Of a stretch of 64,000 nt of DNA, positions 1-10,474 are shown piece by piece. The notes beneath the pieces are model-generated. The model was given only the letters and a program-made list of their open reading frames with translations. It searched no databases and was not told the origin of the DNA. The stretch lies in NCBI RefSeq assembly GCF_009827405.1, contig NZ_WTYY01000003.1, positions 186,001-250,000 of the forward strand, written 5' to 3'. How positions within the stretch are numbered: position 1 is the first letter of the stretch; each line of letters opens with the position of its first letter. Both the position numbers and the translations under genes were made by a program. This stretch comes from Alteraurantiacibacter aestuarii. GTDB lineage: Bacteria > Pseudomonadota > Alphaproteobacteria > Sphingomonadales > Sphingomonadaceae.

Positions 1-88
1 CAGCGGCGCGGATGCACAGACCACAATTGCCTGCCGGACATTTGGCCGGGCGGATCTCCATGCTCAGCCGCGAATATTTCAGTTTCAT
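1..88 (-). CDS. possible N-terminal end of an unknown protein (runs off the window)
   Basis: Reading the minus strand from an ATG at 88, an open frame of 29 codons runs off the left edge. It begins MKLKYSRLSMEIRPAKCPAG and includes a CPAGNCGLC cluster that could bind metal. A second in-frame ATG lies at 61. No clear Shine-Dalgarno precedes either start, and I do not recognise the family. The repeated upstream element at 99-148 would lie directly in front of it, so it could share a divergent regulatory region with the gene at 242. Support is limited to an open frame with reasonable codon use. Confidence 0.3.
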   Translation of the reverse strand, partial: MKLKYSRLSMEIRPAKCPAGNCGLCIRAA

Positions 89-98
89 GAGAAACGTC

Positions 99-148
99 GT
101 TGAAAAATGCGCAACACGTGTGGCTCTTTTCGCATTTGCACAATTCTA
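99..148. repeat. 50-bp upstream element, copy 1
   Basis: This stretch matches 645-694 at 38 of 50 positions without gaps. The conserved parts are GTTGnAAAATnCGCAACAC and TTTTCGCATTTG. In this copy AAATGCG (105-111) and CGCATTT (131-137) form a perfect 7-base inverted repeat, suggesting a protein-binding site or structured promoter. It lies about 95 bases upstream of the gene at 242. Confidence 0.6.
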
Positions 149-176
149 TGCTGCAATGCACAACAGTGGTGCAGCA
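149..176. promoter_or_regulatory. inverted repeat TGCTGCA-N14-TGCAGCA
   Basis: TGCTGCA (149-155) and TGCAGCA (170-176) are perfect reverse complements. The first arm sits in the 12-mer TGCTGCAATGCA (149-160), which recurs exactly at 60091-60102 upstream of the PHB depolymerase gene. TGC/GCA-rich dyads of this kind resemble sites bound by PhaR-type repressors of PHA metabolism; that assignment is inference. Confidence 0.45.
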
Positions 177-241
177 AGAGGGCAGGAAGGCCCGGGACAG
201 GACCTGAAAGCAGATCGACCCTTTTGATTGGAGTTCACATC

Positions 242-547
242 ATGAAGACCATTATCATGTCTGCCGCCGCGCTCGCCGCCGCCCTGCTGGGCGCAGCACC
301 CGCCGCCGCACAGACCGTGCAGATCATCGTCACCAGCAATCCGGCGCATCGTGCGTCGCAAGAGGCTCCCGCCTCCCTGGACAGGCTGGCTGAAATCGCA
401 GTGGAAAATGCCTGCGAGAAGCCTTTCATCCGTAACCTCAAGGGCTGGGAACTCTACGCCGCCTGCATCGCCGATGCGCGCCAGCAAGTGGAAGCCCAGC
501 TGGCCCAGCGCAACACCGCCGCCAATCTGGCAGTGGCCCTGCGCTGA
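242..547 (+). CDS. UrcA-like small secreted protein
   Basis: This predicted secreted protein has 101 residues. Residues 1-23 form an Ala-rich signal peptide ending AAPAAAQ. The mature part has two cysteines framing an Arg/Tyr-containing stretch (NACEKPFIRN, then YAACIADARQ) and ends in a helix with QVEAQLAQ. This matches the layout of UrcA-family proteins, about 100-residue periplasmic proteins of unknown function common in sphingomonads and caulobacters. The ATG at 242 was chosen because GGAG lies about 10 bases upstream and the signal peptide starts there, although the frame stays open to 107. The upstream region carries a 50-bp repeated element and a TGCTGCA inverted repeat. The family call rests on pattern similarity only. 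Confidence 0.7.
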   Translation: MKTIIMSAAALAAALLGAAPAAAQTVQIIVTSNPAHRASQEAPASLDRLAEIAVENACEKPFIRNLKGWELYAACIADARQQVEAQLAQRNTAANLAVALR

Positions 548-644
548 TCGGCCCACGAATAGTCGGCAGGCCCGGCCGGGTTACTCCTCTCCCAACCCCG
601 CCTGGCCTGTCGGCTACAAGATGGATGCGTCTCGCGAAATCACT

Positions 645-694
645 GTTGCAAAATACGCAACACTTGTCGAATTTTTCGCATTTGTATTATTTAA
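645..694. repeat. 50-bp upstream element, copy 2
   Basis: This is the second copy of the element at 99-148 (38/50 identical, ungapped). The downstream half is AT-rich (TTTGTATTATTTAATTA), which could hold a -10 region. It lies in the 213-base gap between the UrcA-like gene and the 27-residue ORF at 761, ending about 66 bases upstream of that ORF. Confidence 0.6.
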
Positions 695-760
695 TTACGC
701 GCCCCATTTGGCCCCCCGAAGGCGAATCCCCCCTCCCGTTCGCCAATCAGGAGTTTCACA

Positions 761-844
761 ATGCGCAATCTTGCAACCATCGTCCTCGCCTCTCTCGCCT
801 CCGTAGCGATCAGCGCCACCATGCTGAACGCTATCCTGGTCTGA
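761..844 (+). CDS. 27-residue hydrophobic peptide ORF
   Basis: This tiny ORF encodes a 27-residue, almost wholly hydrophobic peptide beginning MRNLATIVLAS. AGGAG at 749-753 lies 7 bases before the ATG. The peptide would span one membrane segment with a single N-terminal Arg, like a membrane microprotein or a bare signal peptide. The repeated element at 645-694 sits just upstream. Product and function are unknown. Support is the good ribosome-binding site, the upstream element and a second 27-residue ORF immediately downstream. Confidence 0.5.
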   Translation: MRNLATIVLASLASVAISATMLNAILV

Positions 845-894
845 CCTGAAGCGAGCCGCACACCCTCTCCCTCCCCCCTTCAAGGAGATCCATC

Positions 895-978
895 ATGATC
901 AATCTTCTCAAGCGTTTGCTGAAGTCCTACCTCGAAAGCGTAGGCCGCCTGCCCTATCCGGCAGTGTGGATGGCCTGA
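895..978 (+). CDS. 27-residue basic amphipathic peptide ORF
   Basis: This second 27-residue ORF begins MINLLKRLLKSYLESVGRLP and ends PAVWMA. AAGGAG at 882-887 lies 7 bases before the ATG. The first 17 residues would form a basic amphipathic helix. It follows the ORF at 761 by 50 bases and precedes a hairpin terminator at 1005-1028, so the two could share a short transcript. I do not recognise a family. Confidence 0.5.
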   Translation: MINLLKRLLKSYLESVGRLPYPAVWMA

Positions 979-1004
979 GCCGGCCCAACAGCTGACCAGT
1001 AAAG

Positions 1005-1028
1005 CGGCCGCCCCTCACCGGGCGGCCG
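1005..1028 (+). terminator. GC-rich hairpin terminator after the 27-residue ORFs
   Basis: CGGCCGCCC (1005-1013) pairs perfectly with GGGCGGCCG (1020-1028) across the loop CTCACC. It is followed by TTTGCGTTT. The T-run is interrupted, so it is a probable rather than textbook intrinsic terminator separating the small ORFs from gyrB. Confidence 0.6.
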
Positions 1029-1091
1029 TTTGCGTTTGGGCGCGGGTCAGACGCAGGTCCCAGGCCAAACCCGCCGTCCCCTTGCGCGTAA

Positions 1092-3719
<2,628 letters not shown>

Positions 3720-3743
3720 TTCAGCTACGTCTGGGGCGCGCCC

Positions 3744-4829
3744 TCACTCGTTACCCGGTATTGCGTCCACCATGGCGGGATCGGCGCTTTCCAGCTCCTC
3801 GCGGGCATTCTCTCGCGCTTCTTGCGTATAGGCGGGCGCGTCCTGCAACGGCTCGAACCGCTCTGTCTGCAGGCACAGTGTCGCGATCAGCGGATAATGG
3901 TCGGAGCCGACACCCTGCCCGGTCTCGAACCGCATGACGCCGAAATCCTCGGTGTGAAACAGATGGTCGAGCGGCCAGCGCATGGCCGGATTGGTGGCAT
4001 CGAAGCTGGCGAAGAAGCCGCGGCCAATACGCGGATCGACCATCTCGCCCACGCGCTGGAACGTCTCGCTCACACGTGACCACGGCACATCGTTGAAATC
4101 GCCCATCACCAGAGTGGGGCGCCCAGAATCGCGCACCAGATCGGCCAGCAGCACCAGCTCGGCATCCCGCTGGCCGCTGTCCTGCCCCGGACGTGGGGGA
4201 AGCGGATGGACGGCAAAGAAGGTGGGGCGCAGGCCGCTGCCCATCTCCACCCGCGCGCGGATCAGCGGCGTATCGTCACCCGCCAGCTCCAGATGCTCGA
4301 CCTCGCTCAGCGGCAGGCGTGAATAGAGCGCCATGCCATATTTGTTATCCAGCGGAATCCTGCGCGAATAGGGATAGTCCACCTCCAGCGGGGTGAGTGC
4401 ATCGATCCATGCCGCATCCACTTCCATCGCCAGGAACACGTCCGGCTGCTCGGTGCGCACCAGCTCCAGCGTACGACCATAATCGCGATTGTCCTGCAGC
4501 ACGTTGAGCGAGAGCAGGTGCAGGCGCCGCTCCGGCACGCAGTTGATCGCCGGGATCGCCTGCCGATCGGCCAGCGATGAATAGGGAAAGACCTGATACA
4601 GCTGGAACGCCAGCGCCACCGTGCCCACCGCCAGCCACCAGCGCGCCTTCGCCCGGCACAGCGCAAACAGACCCGCCATCGCCAGCACCAGCAGCGCGGC
4701 GAATTGCAGGCGCGGGAAATCGAAAACCCGAATCCACCAGGCATCGACAGCGACGATCCCGACAAATGTCGCGATGGTCAGCAAGGCAATCATCGCCTTG
4801 GTGATACGGATCAGGATGTTGCGCGCCAT
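3744..4829 (-). CDS. membrane-anchored endonuclease/exonuclease/phosphatase-family protein
   Basis: This 361-residue protein has three N-terminal membrane helices (about residues 10-30, 40-58 and 65-82) followed by an EEP-fold catalytic domain. Visible motifs are LLSLNVLQDN, EQPDVFLAMEVDAAW, TLVMGDFNDVPWS and the C-terminal GVGSDHYPLIATL. Together these give the Asn, Glu, Asp-Asn and Ser-Asp-His active-site set of the DNase I / exonuclease III / inositol-phosphatase superfamily. The substrate cannot be told from sequence; this membrane-anchored subgroup is only annotated generically. It is the last gene of the minus-strand run and converges on gyrB with a 24-base gap. Confidence 0.85.
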   Translation of the reverse strand: MARNILIRITKAMIALLTIATFVGIVAVDAWWIRVFDFPRLQFAALLVLAMAGLFALCRAKARWWLAVGTVALAFQLYQVFPYSSLADRQAIPAINCVPERRLHLLSLNVLQDNRDYGRTLELVRTEQPDVFLAMEVDAAWIDALTPLEVDYPYSRRIPLDNKYGMALYSRLPLSEVEHLELAGDDTPLIRARVEMGSGLRPTFFAVHPLPPRPGQDSGQRDAELVLLADLVRDSGRPTLVMGDFNDVPWSRVSETFQRVGEMVDPRIGRGFFASFDATNPAMRWPLDHLFHTEDFGVMRFETGQGVGSDHYPLIATLCLQTERFEPLQDAPAYTQEARENAREELESADPAMVDAIPGNE

Positions 4830-4899
4830 ACTACCTTACCCAAGCCTTGGGCGGCGCGAATGTTCCTGCGCGGTCGGCTTGAGTTTTGAGCTCTGGCGC

Positions 4900-5760
4900 T
4901 CAGCGGAAGAGTGGCTGCCATCCAAGGGCATCCGTGATGGGCACCTGCTCGCAATATGCCGCGAAGGCAGTTTCGATTTCTGCAAGCGACAGGCTGGAGC
5001 CGCGTCCCCTTGCCGGTTGAGGATCGCCTGCGCGAACTGCAATGAAGTGAAGATCTTCGCTGCCTTCGCGCTTCTCAAGGACAAAACCGTCATCGGCCCA
5101 GGCGGTTTGCAGATAGTGCCCATCATCGAAGGAAAGGATAGCAAAGCCATCTTCATCCTCCGCAATCCGGCACAGCATGTCGCGCACCGCATTGGGGGAG
5201 ACATTATCAAACACTTCCTCACCCGAAAAATCGAGGTGCATCGGCACCGCTGTTTGTGCAGGAAAAGCGACTGAAGACTTCGGTGGTTTCGGAACCTTTG
5301 CCGCAGGGTTTACCGTCCGACGCAGAAATCTGATCAGGGGCTCAGCATCCCGGCGCGACTTGTTTGCAAACCAGAATGACAATCCCACTGAAAAAAATAC
5401 GAGAGCCAACGCCAGATAGAATACTGGCGCCAGTGTATCAGCACGCCAATGAGCAATCAGTGGGATTGCCGCCATAAGGCAGGCCATGAACGTCATGCCA
5501 ATCAGGCCATTGAGGTCGGAGCCTGCCCTGCCGCTTATCCGCGTGCCGAAGCCGTCGACTGAAATGCGCGCCAGCACCATTGGCCCGTTTTTATCAAGAG
5601 CACTGATCCACAGGCACAGGAAGGGTCCCACGATCCAGCCTCGGGCACCACGCTTGGGATCAAACCAGCTCTTCTTGTTCGCCCGAATTGCGGCCTTCAC
5701 CGCATCCACTGGCATGTGCGATGCCACCTCAAAATGATCGCCAAATGGTTGGAAAGCCAT
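4900..5760 (-). CDS. low-GC two-helix membrane protein of unknown function
   Basis: This 286-residue protein is not recognised. An N-terminal soluble part (about 1-85) is followed by two membrane helices (about 88-108 and 115-133), a basic linker and a C-terminal soluble domain with FAILSFDDGHYLQTAWADDG and FVLEKREGSEDLHFIAV. That C-terminal pattern recalls small immunity-type or SMI1-like domains, but this is weak. Sampled lines of the gene are about 52-55% GC, against up to 80% in neighbouring genes, and codon use is less biased, so acquisition by transfer is possible. The start lies 8 bases after the mccB stop codon, so it is probably co-transcribed. An alternative Met is at 5715. Confidence 0.7.
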   Translation of the reverse strand: MAFQPFGDHFEVASHMPVDAVKAAIRANKKSWFDPKRGARGWIVGPFLCLWISALDKNGPMVLARISVDGFGTRISGRAGSDLNGLIGMTFMACLMAAIPLIAHWRADTLAPVFYLALALVFFSVGLSFWFANKSRRDAEPLIRFLRRTVNPAAKVPKPPKSSVAFPAQTAVPMHLDFSGEEVFDNVSPNAVRDMLCRIAEDEDGFAILSFDDGHYLQTAWADDGFVLEKREGSEDLHFIAVRAGDPQPARGRGSSLSLAEIETAFAAYCEQVPITDALGWQPLFR

Positions 5761-5768
5761 GGCCTCGA

Positions 5769-7370
5769 TTACATCCTGAACACGCCGAACCTCGGGCGGT
5801 CCTCGAATGGCGCTTCCAGACAGGCCGCGAGGCTCAGCCCCAACACGTCGCGCGTCTGGACAGGGTCGATCACGCCGTCATCCCACAGGCGGGCGGTGGC
5901 GTAATATGGGTTGCCCTCGGTCTCGTATTTCTCGCGGATCGGGGCCTTGAAGGCTTCGGCTTCTTCCTCGCTCCAGCTGTCGGCATCGCGGTGGACGGTG
6001 GCGAGCACGCTGGCGGCCTGTTCGCCGCCCATCACGCTGATGCGCGCATTGGGCCAGGTGAACAGGAAGCGCGGATCGTAAGCTCGTCCGCACATGCCGT
6101 AATTGCCGGCGCCAAAACTGCCGCCGATCACCACCGTAAGCTTGGGAACCTGCGCCGTGGCGACGGCGGTCACCAGCTTGGCGCCATGCTTGGCGATGCC
6201 TTCCGCCTCATACTTGCCGCCGACCATGAAGCCGGAGATATTCTGCAGGAACAACAGCGGTATACCGCGCTGGCAGGCCAGCTCTATGAAGTGAGCGCCC
6301 TTCACCGCGCTTTCGGAAAACAGCACCCCATTGTTGGCCAGAATCGCCACGGGCATGCCCCAGATATGCGCAAAGCCGCACACCAGTGTTGCGCCATATT
6401 GCGCCTTGAATTCGTGGAACTCGCTGGCGTCCACCAGCCGCGCGATCACCTCGTGCACGTCATAGGGCGCGCGCACGTCGTCGGGGATGATGGAGTACAG
6501 GTCCTCGGCGTCAAACTTCGGCGCAATCGGCTCTCTCAAGTTAACTTCAGCTTTTGTGGAAAAGCCCATATGGCTGACGATATCACGCAAGATGGTCAGC
6601 GCGTGTTCGTCATTTTCGGCCAGATGATCGGCCACGCCGGACTTCCTGGCATGCAGCGCGCCGCCGCCCAGATCCTCGGCCGAAATCTCCTCCCCCGTGG
6701 CCGCTTTTACCAGCGGCGGACCGGCCAGGAAGATGGTGCCCTGATCGCGCACGATCACGCTCTCATCGCTCATCGCCGGGACATAGGCACCGCCCGCGGT
6801 GCAGCTGCCCATCACGCAGGCAATCTGCGCAATGCCCAGCGCGGACATATTGGCCTGATTGAAGAATATCCGCCCAAAGTGGTCGCGATCAGGAAACACC
6901 TCCGCCTGATGCGGCAGATTGGCGCCGCCGCTATCCACCAGATAGAGGCACGGCAGGCGGTTGGCCTGCGCGATCTCCTGCGCGCGAAGGTGCTTCTTCA
7001 CGCTCATCGGATAATAAGTGCCGCCCTTCACCGTGGCATCATTACACACGATCATCGCCTGCCGCCCGGACACCCGGCCAATGCCCGCGATCAGCCCTGC
7101 GCCCGGCACCGCATCATCATACAGCCCGCCCGCCGCCAGTTGCCCGATTTCCAGAAAAGGCGAGCCGGGATCGAGCAGCCGCTCGACCCGCTCCCGCGGC
7201 AGCAGCTTGCCGCGCGCCGTGTGCCGCTCCCGGCTGCGTTCGGACCCGCCGAGCGCCGCCTTGGCGACCTTTGCGCGCAATTCTTCCGCCAGCGCGCGAT
7301 TATGCCTCGCGCGCTGGCGGCTTTCTTCGCTGGTTACATCCAGCTTGGTTGAGAGAACGGGTCCGCTCAT
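5769..7370 (-). CDS. mccB: methylcrotonyl-CoA carboxylase, carboxyltransferase (beta) subunit
   Basis: This subunit transfers CO2 from carboxybiotin to 3-methylcrotonyl-CoA in leucine breakdown. The protein has 533 residues, normal for the family. It contains [25 protein letters not shown] near the N-terminus, [74 protein letters not shown] and [22 protein letters not shown], the last being the oxyanion-type Gly-Ala pair of carboxyltransferases. The motif order fits MCC beta better than propionyl-CoA carboxylase. The isovaleryl-CoA dehydrogenase gene supplying its pathway lies upstream at 10475-11635, with three esterase genes between. The biotin-carrying alpha subunit gene is not in the window. 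Confidence 0.93.
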   Translation of the reverse strand: MSGPVLSTKLDVTSEESRQRARHNRALAEELRAKVAKAALGGSERSRERHTARGKLLPRERVERLLDPGSPFLEIGQLAAGGLYDDAVPGAGLIAGIGRVSGRQAMIVCNDATVKGGTYYPMSVKKHLRAQEIAQANRLPCLYLVDSGGANLPHQAEVFPDRDHFGRIFFNQANMSALGIAQIACVMGSCTAGGAYVPAMSDESVIVRDQGTIFLAGPPLVKAATGEEISAEDLGGGALHARKSGVADHLAENDEHALTILRDIVSHMGFSTKAEVNLREPIAPKFDAEDLYSIIPDDVRAPYDVHEVIARLVDASEFHEFKAQYGATLVCGFAHIWGMPVAILANNGVLFSESAVKGAHFIELACQRGIPLLFLQNISGFMVGGKYEAEGIAKHGAKLVTAVATAQVPKLTVVIGGSFGAGNYGMCGRAYDPRFLFTWPNARISVMGGEQAASVLATVHRDADSWSEEEAEAFKAPIREKYETEGNPYYATARLWDDGVIDPVQTRDVLGLSLAACLEAPFEDRPRFGVFRM

Positions 7371-8410
7371 TCCACCATATTCAGATGCTCGGCAAAGAAC
7401 GGCAGTACCAGTTCGTTGAAGCGCTGGCCGATCTTGTCGGTGTGGGTGCCTTCATAGGTTTCGAAGATGTGCTTGATGCCGAACTTGTCCAGCTCCGCGC
7501 TGATCATCGTGTCGTCGCGGATCAGGCCGTCCTGTTCGCCGACGTCGCTGCCGATGGCGTCGAAGCTTTGCAGCGCATCGATATGGCTGGAGACCATGGC
7601 GAGCGGAGAGTTGTTGGCCCAGCGCGCGATCACCAGCTGATCGACCGTGCCGTCTGCGGCGAGCGGGAAATCAACGTAGAACGGCGGCTTGAGCGGATTG
7701 GGCGCCCATGCCACGGCAGAGGCGAGCCCGGCGCGCATGCCAAAGCCGGACTGGTCCACTCCGTCACGCGGGACAGCGGCCATGGCGGTGGCGCTCTCCA
7801 CCGTTTCACCGCGCGGCGAAACGCAGCAGGCGCTCTGCGCCCAGATCGATCCGAAGCTTTCGGGATAGGTCATGGCGGTAACCCAGGTGCCGTATCCGCC
7901 CATCGAATGGCCCGCCAGCCCGCGCCCTTCGCGGGTGGGAATGGTGCGGTAATTGGCGTCCATATAGGCCACCAGATCCTTGGCGATGAACTCGCGGAAG
8001 TTGCCGGTGGTGACGGAGTTGGAATACATCGATCCGCCCATCGCCGTCAGCGTATCGGGCACCACCACGATGAACTCACGGCCCGCTGCGGCATTTTCAG
8101 CCACGGCGGTGGGGACCTGCATGTAATCGTAGAAATCGCGGCCGGAGATGGCGAAGCCGTGGAGGTAATAGACCACCGGATAATGCCGGCTGGGGCTGCT
8201 GGCATAGGACGGCGGCAGCACCACCATCACTTCACGGTCGGCGCTGTTGCCTTCCAGGTTGCCTTCCAGCGAGGCACCGTGAACCATCGGTGCTTCCACC
8301 GTGATACCGGCGGGCACTACCGCGTCAGGCGCGGTGATGTTTTGCGCCAGTGCGGGCTGGGCGGTCAGCGCGGTCAGCGCCGCTGCGGTGATAATAAGGC
8401 CTTTGAGCAT
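7367..8410 (-). CDS. secreted esterase, paralogue 1 (esterase D / FrmB-like alpha/beta hydrolase)
   Basis: This 347-residue predicted periplasmic or secreted hydrolase has a signal peptide ending PALAQ near residue 23. Domain features are [12 protein letters not shown] (oxyanion strand), the nucleophile motif [13 protein letters not shown] and a late His in [10 protein letters not shown]. It belongs to the putative-esterase (PF00756-type) group that includes antigen 85 and S-formylglutathione hydrolase relatives; the substrate is unknown. The ATG at 8410 was chosen because GAGGA lies 8 bases upstream, within the stop region of the preceding esterase gene. The end overlaps the mccB start by 4 bases. 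It is the most divergent of three tandem paralogues. Confidence 0.85.
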   Translation of the reverse strand: MLKGLIITAAALTALTAQPALAQNITAPDAVVPAGITVEAPMVHGASLEGNLEGNSADREVMVVLPPSYASSPSRHYPVVYYLHGFAISGRDFYDYMQVPTAVAENAAAGREFIVVVPDTLTAMGGSMYSNSVTTGNFREFIAKDLVAYMDANYRTIPTREGRGLAGHSMGGYGTWVTAMTYPESFGSIWAQSACCVSPRGETVESATAMAAVPRDGVDQSGFGMRAGLASAVAWAPNPLKPPFYVDFPLAADGTVDQLVIARWANNSPLAMVSSHIDALQSFDAIGSDVGEQDGLIRDDTMISAELDKFGIKHIFETYEGTHTDKIGQRFNELVLPFFAEHLNMVE

Positions 8411-8414
8411 TGGG

Positions 8415-9434
8415 TTATTCCTCATCCAGGTGTTCGGCAAAAAAGGGCAGCACATGGCTGCGGATACGCGCGGCGATCCGGTTTCCGTGATCGCCTTCAT
8501 AAACCTCGTAAACATGGTCCACGCCAAAGCGCAGCAGCTCTTGATGCATGGCTTCATTGCCCACGCTCAGGCTGTCTGCATTGCCCACGTCAAAGGCGAT
8601 GGCTTCCAGCTGACGCAGATTGGGCAGATATTGCGGCAGCATGGGAATGATCGAGTTGGCGGCGATGCGCGCGGTGACCGCCGGATCGATCGTGCCGTCA
8701 TCCAGCAGGCCATTGTCGACGAAATTGGTGCCATCGGGATCGGGCGACCATGCGGCGAGGAAGGGCATCGCTCCAAGCTGGCCGAATTCGGCATCGGCGA
8801 TCACCTCGTCCGTGATGCCTTCAGCCTGCCGCGCATCGTCCGCCGACAGATCGCGCACCAGCTGGCAGCAGGCGCTCATCGCGTAGATGCTGGAGAACAC
8901 ATCGGGGAACTTCATGCCGAGGCGCAATGTGCCGTATCCGCCCATCGAATGGCCGGCCAGCCCGCGCGATTCGCGGTTGGCGACGGTGCGGAAATTGGCG
9001 TCGACATAGGCCACCAGGTCACGCGCCACATAGGTTTCGAAATCGCCCGTGGTGGGGGAACTGGAATAGAAGCTGCCGCGCATGCGCGATTGCCCGTCGG
9101 GCATCACCAGGATGAAGTCCTCACCCGCAGCGGCGGCTTCGTCCACCGCCTCCTCGAAATGGGCGAAGTCCTGGTACATTTGTGGCGTGGCCCAGTATCC
9201 GTGGAGGAAATAGACCACACGGTAATGCCTGCCGGGGTTCTCATCATAGCCGGGCGGAGTGAACACCAGCGCCAGCCGGTCTGCCGGATTGCCTTCCCAG
9301 TTCCCTTCCAGCGCGGGGCTGTGAAAGGTGACTTCATTGATGCGGGCATGGTCCTGTGCGGCTGACGGCACGGACAGCAATGCGGCGATGGCGGCGCAGG
9401 CAATAGCGCAGGCCGGAGCGATCTGTCTCAGCAT
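8415..9434 (-). CDS. secreted esterase, paralogue 2
   Basis: This 339-residue member of the tandem triplet has a signal peptide ending PSAAQ at about residue 27. The core shows PGYDENPGRHYRVVYFLHGY, SFYSSSPTTGDFE and the nucleophile elbow [13 protein letters not shown] with Ser163. The catalytic His is probably in YEGDHGNRI near the C-terminus. It shares long blocks with paralogue 3 (the SSSP, GDHGNRIA and PQMYQ regions), so these two are the closest pair. The start codon immediately follows the stop of paralogue 3 and the gene ends 4 bases before the start of paralogue 1, so the three are one translationally linked unit. Substrate unknown. Confidence 0.86.
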   Translation of the reverse strand: MLRQIAPACAIACAAIAALLSVPSAAQDHARINEVTFHSPALEGNWEGNPADRLALVFTPPGYDENPGRHYRVVYFLHGYWATPQMYQDFAHFEEAVDEAAAAGEDFILVMPDGQSRMRGSFYSSSPTTGDFETYVARDLVAYVDANFRTVANRESRGLAGHSMGGYGTLRLGMKFPDVFSSIYAMSACCQLVRDLSADDARQAEGITDEVIADAEFGQLGAMPFLAAWSPDPDGTNFVDNGLLDDGTIDPAVTARIAANSIIPMLPQYLPNLRQLEAIAFDVGNADSLSVGNEAMHQELLRFGVDHVYEVYEGDHGNRIAARIRSHVLPFFAEHLDEE

Positions 9435-10457
9435 CTATTCGCCATCCAGGTGTGCGGCAAAGAATGGCAGCACATGAGTGCGGATGCGTTCCGCGATGCG
9501 GTTGCCGTGATCGCCTTCATACAGCTGGAACTGATATTCGACGCCGAAGCGGTCAAGTTCGGCCATGAAGGTGCGGTTGCCCTGCAGCAGGAAATCGGCA
9601 TCCCCAATATCGATGGCGAAACCTTCAAGATCGTTTAGCGAGCTCAGATATTGCGGCAGGATCACCACCGGCGAATTGGCTGCCATGCGGTATTCCACCA
9701 GCTTGTCGATGGCGCCATCATCACCCAGCGTGGTATCGATCATCAAGGCGTTTTCGGCGTTGGGATCGGGCGCCCAGGCCGCCCCGGTCGAGGCCCCCGC
9801 CAGCGCGCCAAACTGGGCGCCGTCCAATTCCGCCTCGGTCAGCACATTGATGCCGGCCGCCTGTTCGGCATCGATCGGCTGCGGCGGCAGGCAGCATGCG
9901 CTCATCATATAGATGCTGGAAAACACGCCCGGGTGTTTCATTGCGATGCGGATTGTGCCGTACCCGCCCATGGAATGGCCGGACAGGCCGCGGCTGTCGG
10001 GATCGGCGATGGTGCGATAATTGGCATCAACCCAGGAAACCAGATCCTGTGCCACCATTGCCTCGTAGTCGCCGACTACCGGGCTGCTCGAATAGAACCC
10101 GCCCTTTAGCTTTGAATGCCCGTCAGGGATCACCATGATCATGTCATGACCGGCCTCGGCCGCCGCCTGCACCGACTCTTCGAAATGCATGCTCTGCTGG
10201 TACATTTGCGGGGTCGCGAAATAGCCGTGCAGGAATATGACCACCGGATAATGCCTGGTCGGATTCTCGTCATATCCGGGCGGCGTTACGACATAGACGC
10301 CGCGCTCGGCGCTATTGCCTTCCAGATTGCCCTCCATCGCGCGGCTGTGAAAACTTGTCCACTCGATCCGGGCGGCGTCCTGCGCCAATGCGGGCGCGGC
10401 AGTTATGGCCAGTGTGATGGTGGCCGCGCCAAGCGCGCCGATGAACCTGTTCAGCAT
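9435..10457 (-). CDS. secreted esterase, paralogue 3
   Basis: This 340-residue first gene of the tandem triplet has a signal peptide ending PALAQ. Motifs are PGYDENPTRHYPVVIFLHGY, GGFYSSSPVVGDYE, the nucleophile elbow [13 protein letters not shown] and the C-terminal YEGDHGNRIAERIR. The start at 10457 was chosen for the signal peptide and a strong GAGGGGAG just upstream; the open frame upstream to 10703 overlaps the acyl-CoA dehydrogenase and is spurious. It follows isovaleryl-CoA dehydrogenase with a 17-base gap, so it probably shares that transcript. The substrate is unknown; co-location with leucine breakdown hints at an acyl or methyl-branched ester but does not show it. Confidence 0.86.
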   Translation of the reverse strand: MLNRFIGALGAATITLAITAAPALAQDAARIEWTSFHSRAMEGNLEGNSAERGVYVVTPPGYDENPTRHYPVVIFLHGYFATPQMYQQSMHFEESVQAAAEAGHDMIMVIPDGHSKLKGGFYSSSPVVGDYEAMVAQDLVSWVDANYRTIADPDSRGLSGHSMGGYGTIRIAMKHPGVFSSIYMMSACCLPPQPIDAEQAAGINVLTEAELDGAQFGALAGASTGAAWAPDPNAENALMIDTTLGDDGAIDKLVEYRMAANSPVVILPQYLSSLNDLEGFAIDIGDADFLLQGNRTFMAELDRFGVEYQFQLYEGDHGNRIAERIRTHVLPFFAAHLDGE

Positions 10458-10474
10458 TGATCTCCCCTCAAACG

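Noticed and set aside
12-227. 71-codon open frame at the left end
   Set aside because: Low-complexity translation with no Shine-Dalgarno, overlapping the repeated upstream element.
5688-7352. Plus-strand open frame of 554 codons over mccB
   Set aside because: Antisense shadow of the carboxyltransferase gene, rich in His, Arg and Gly with no domain pattern.
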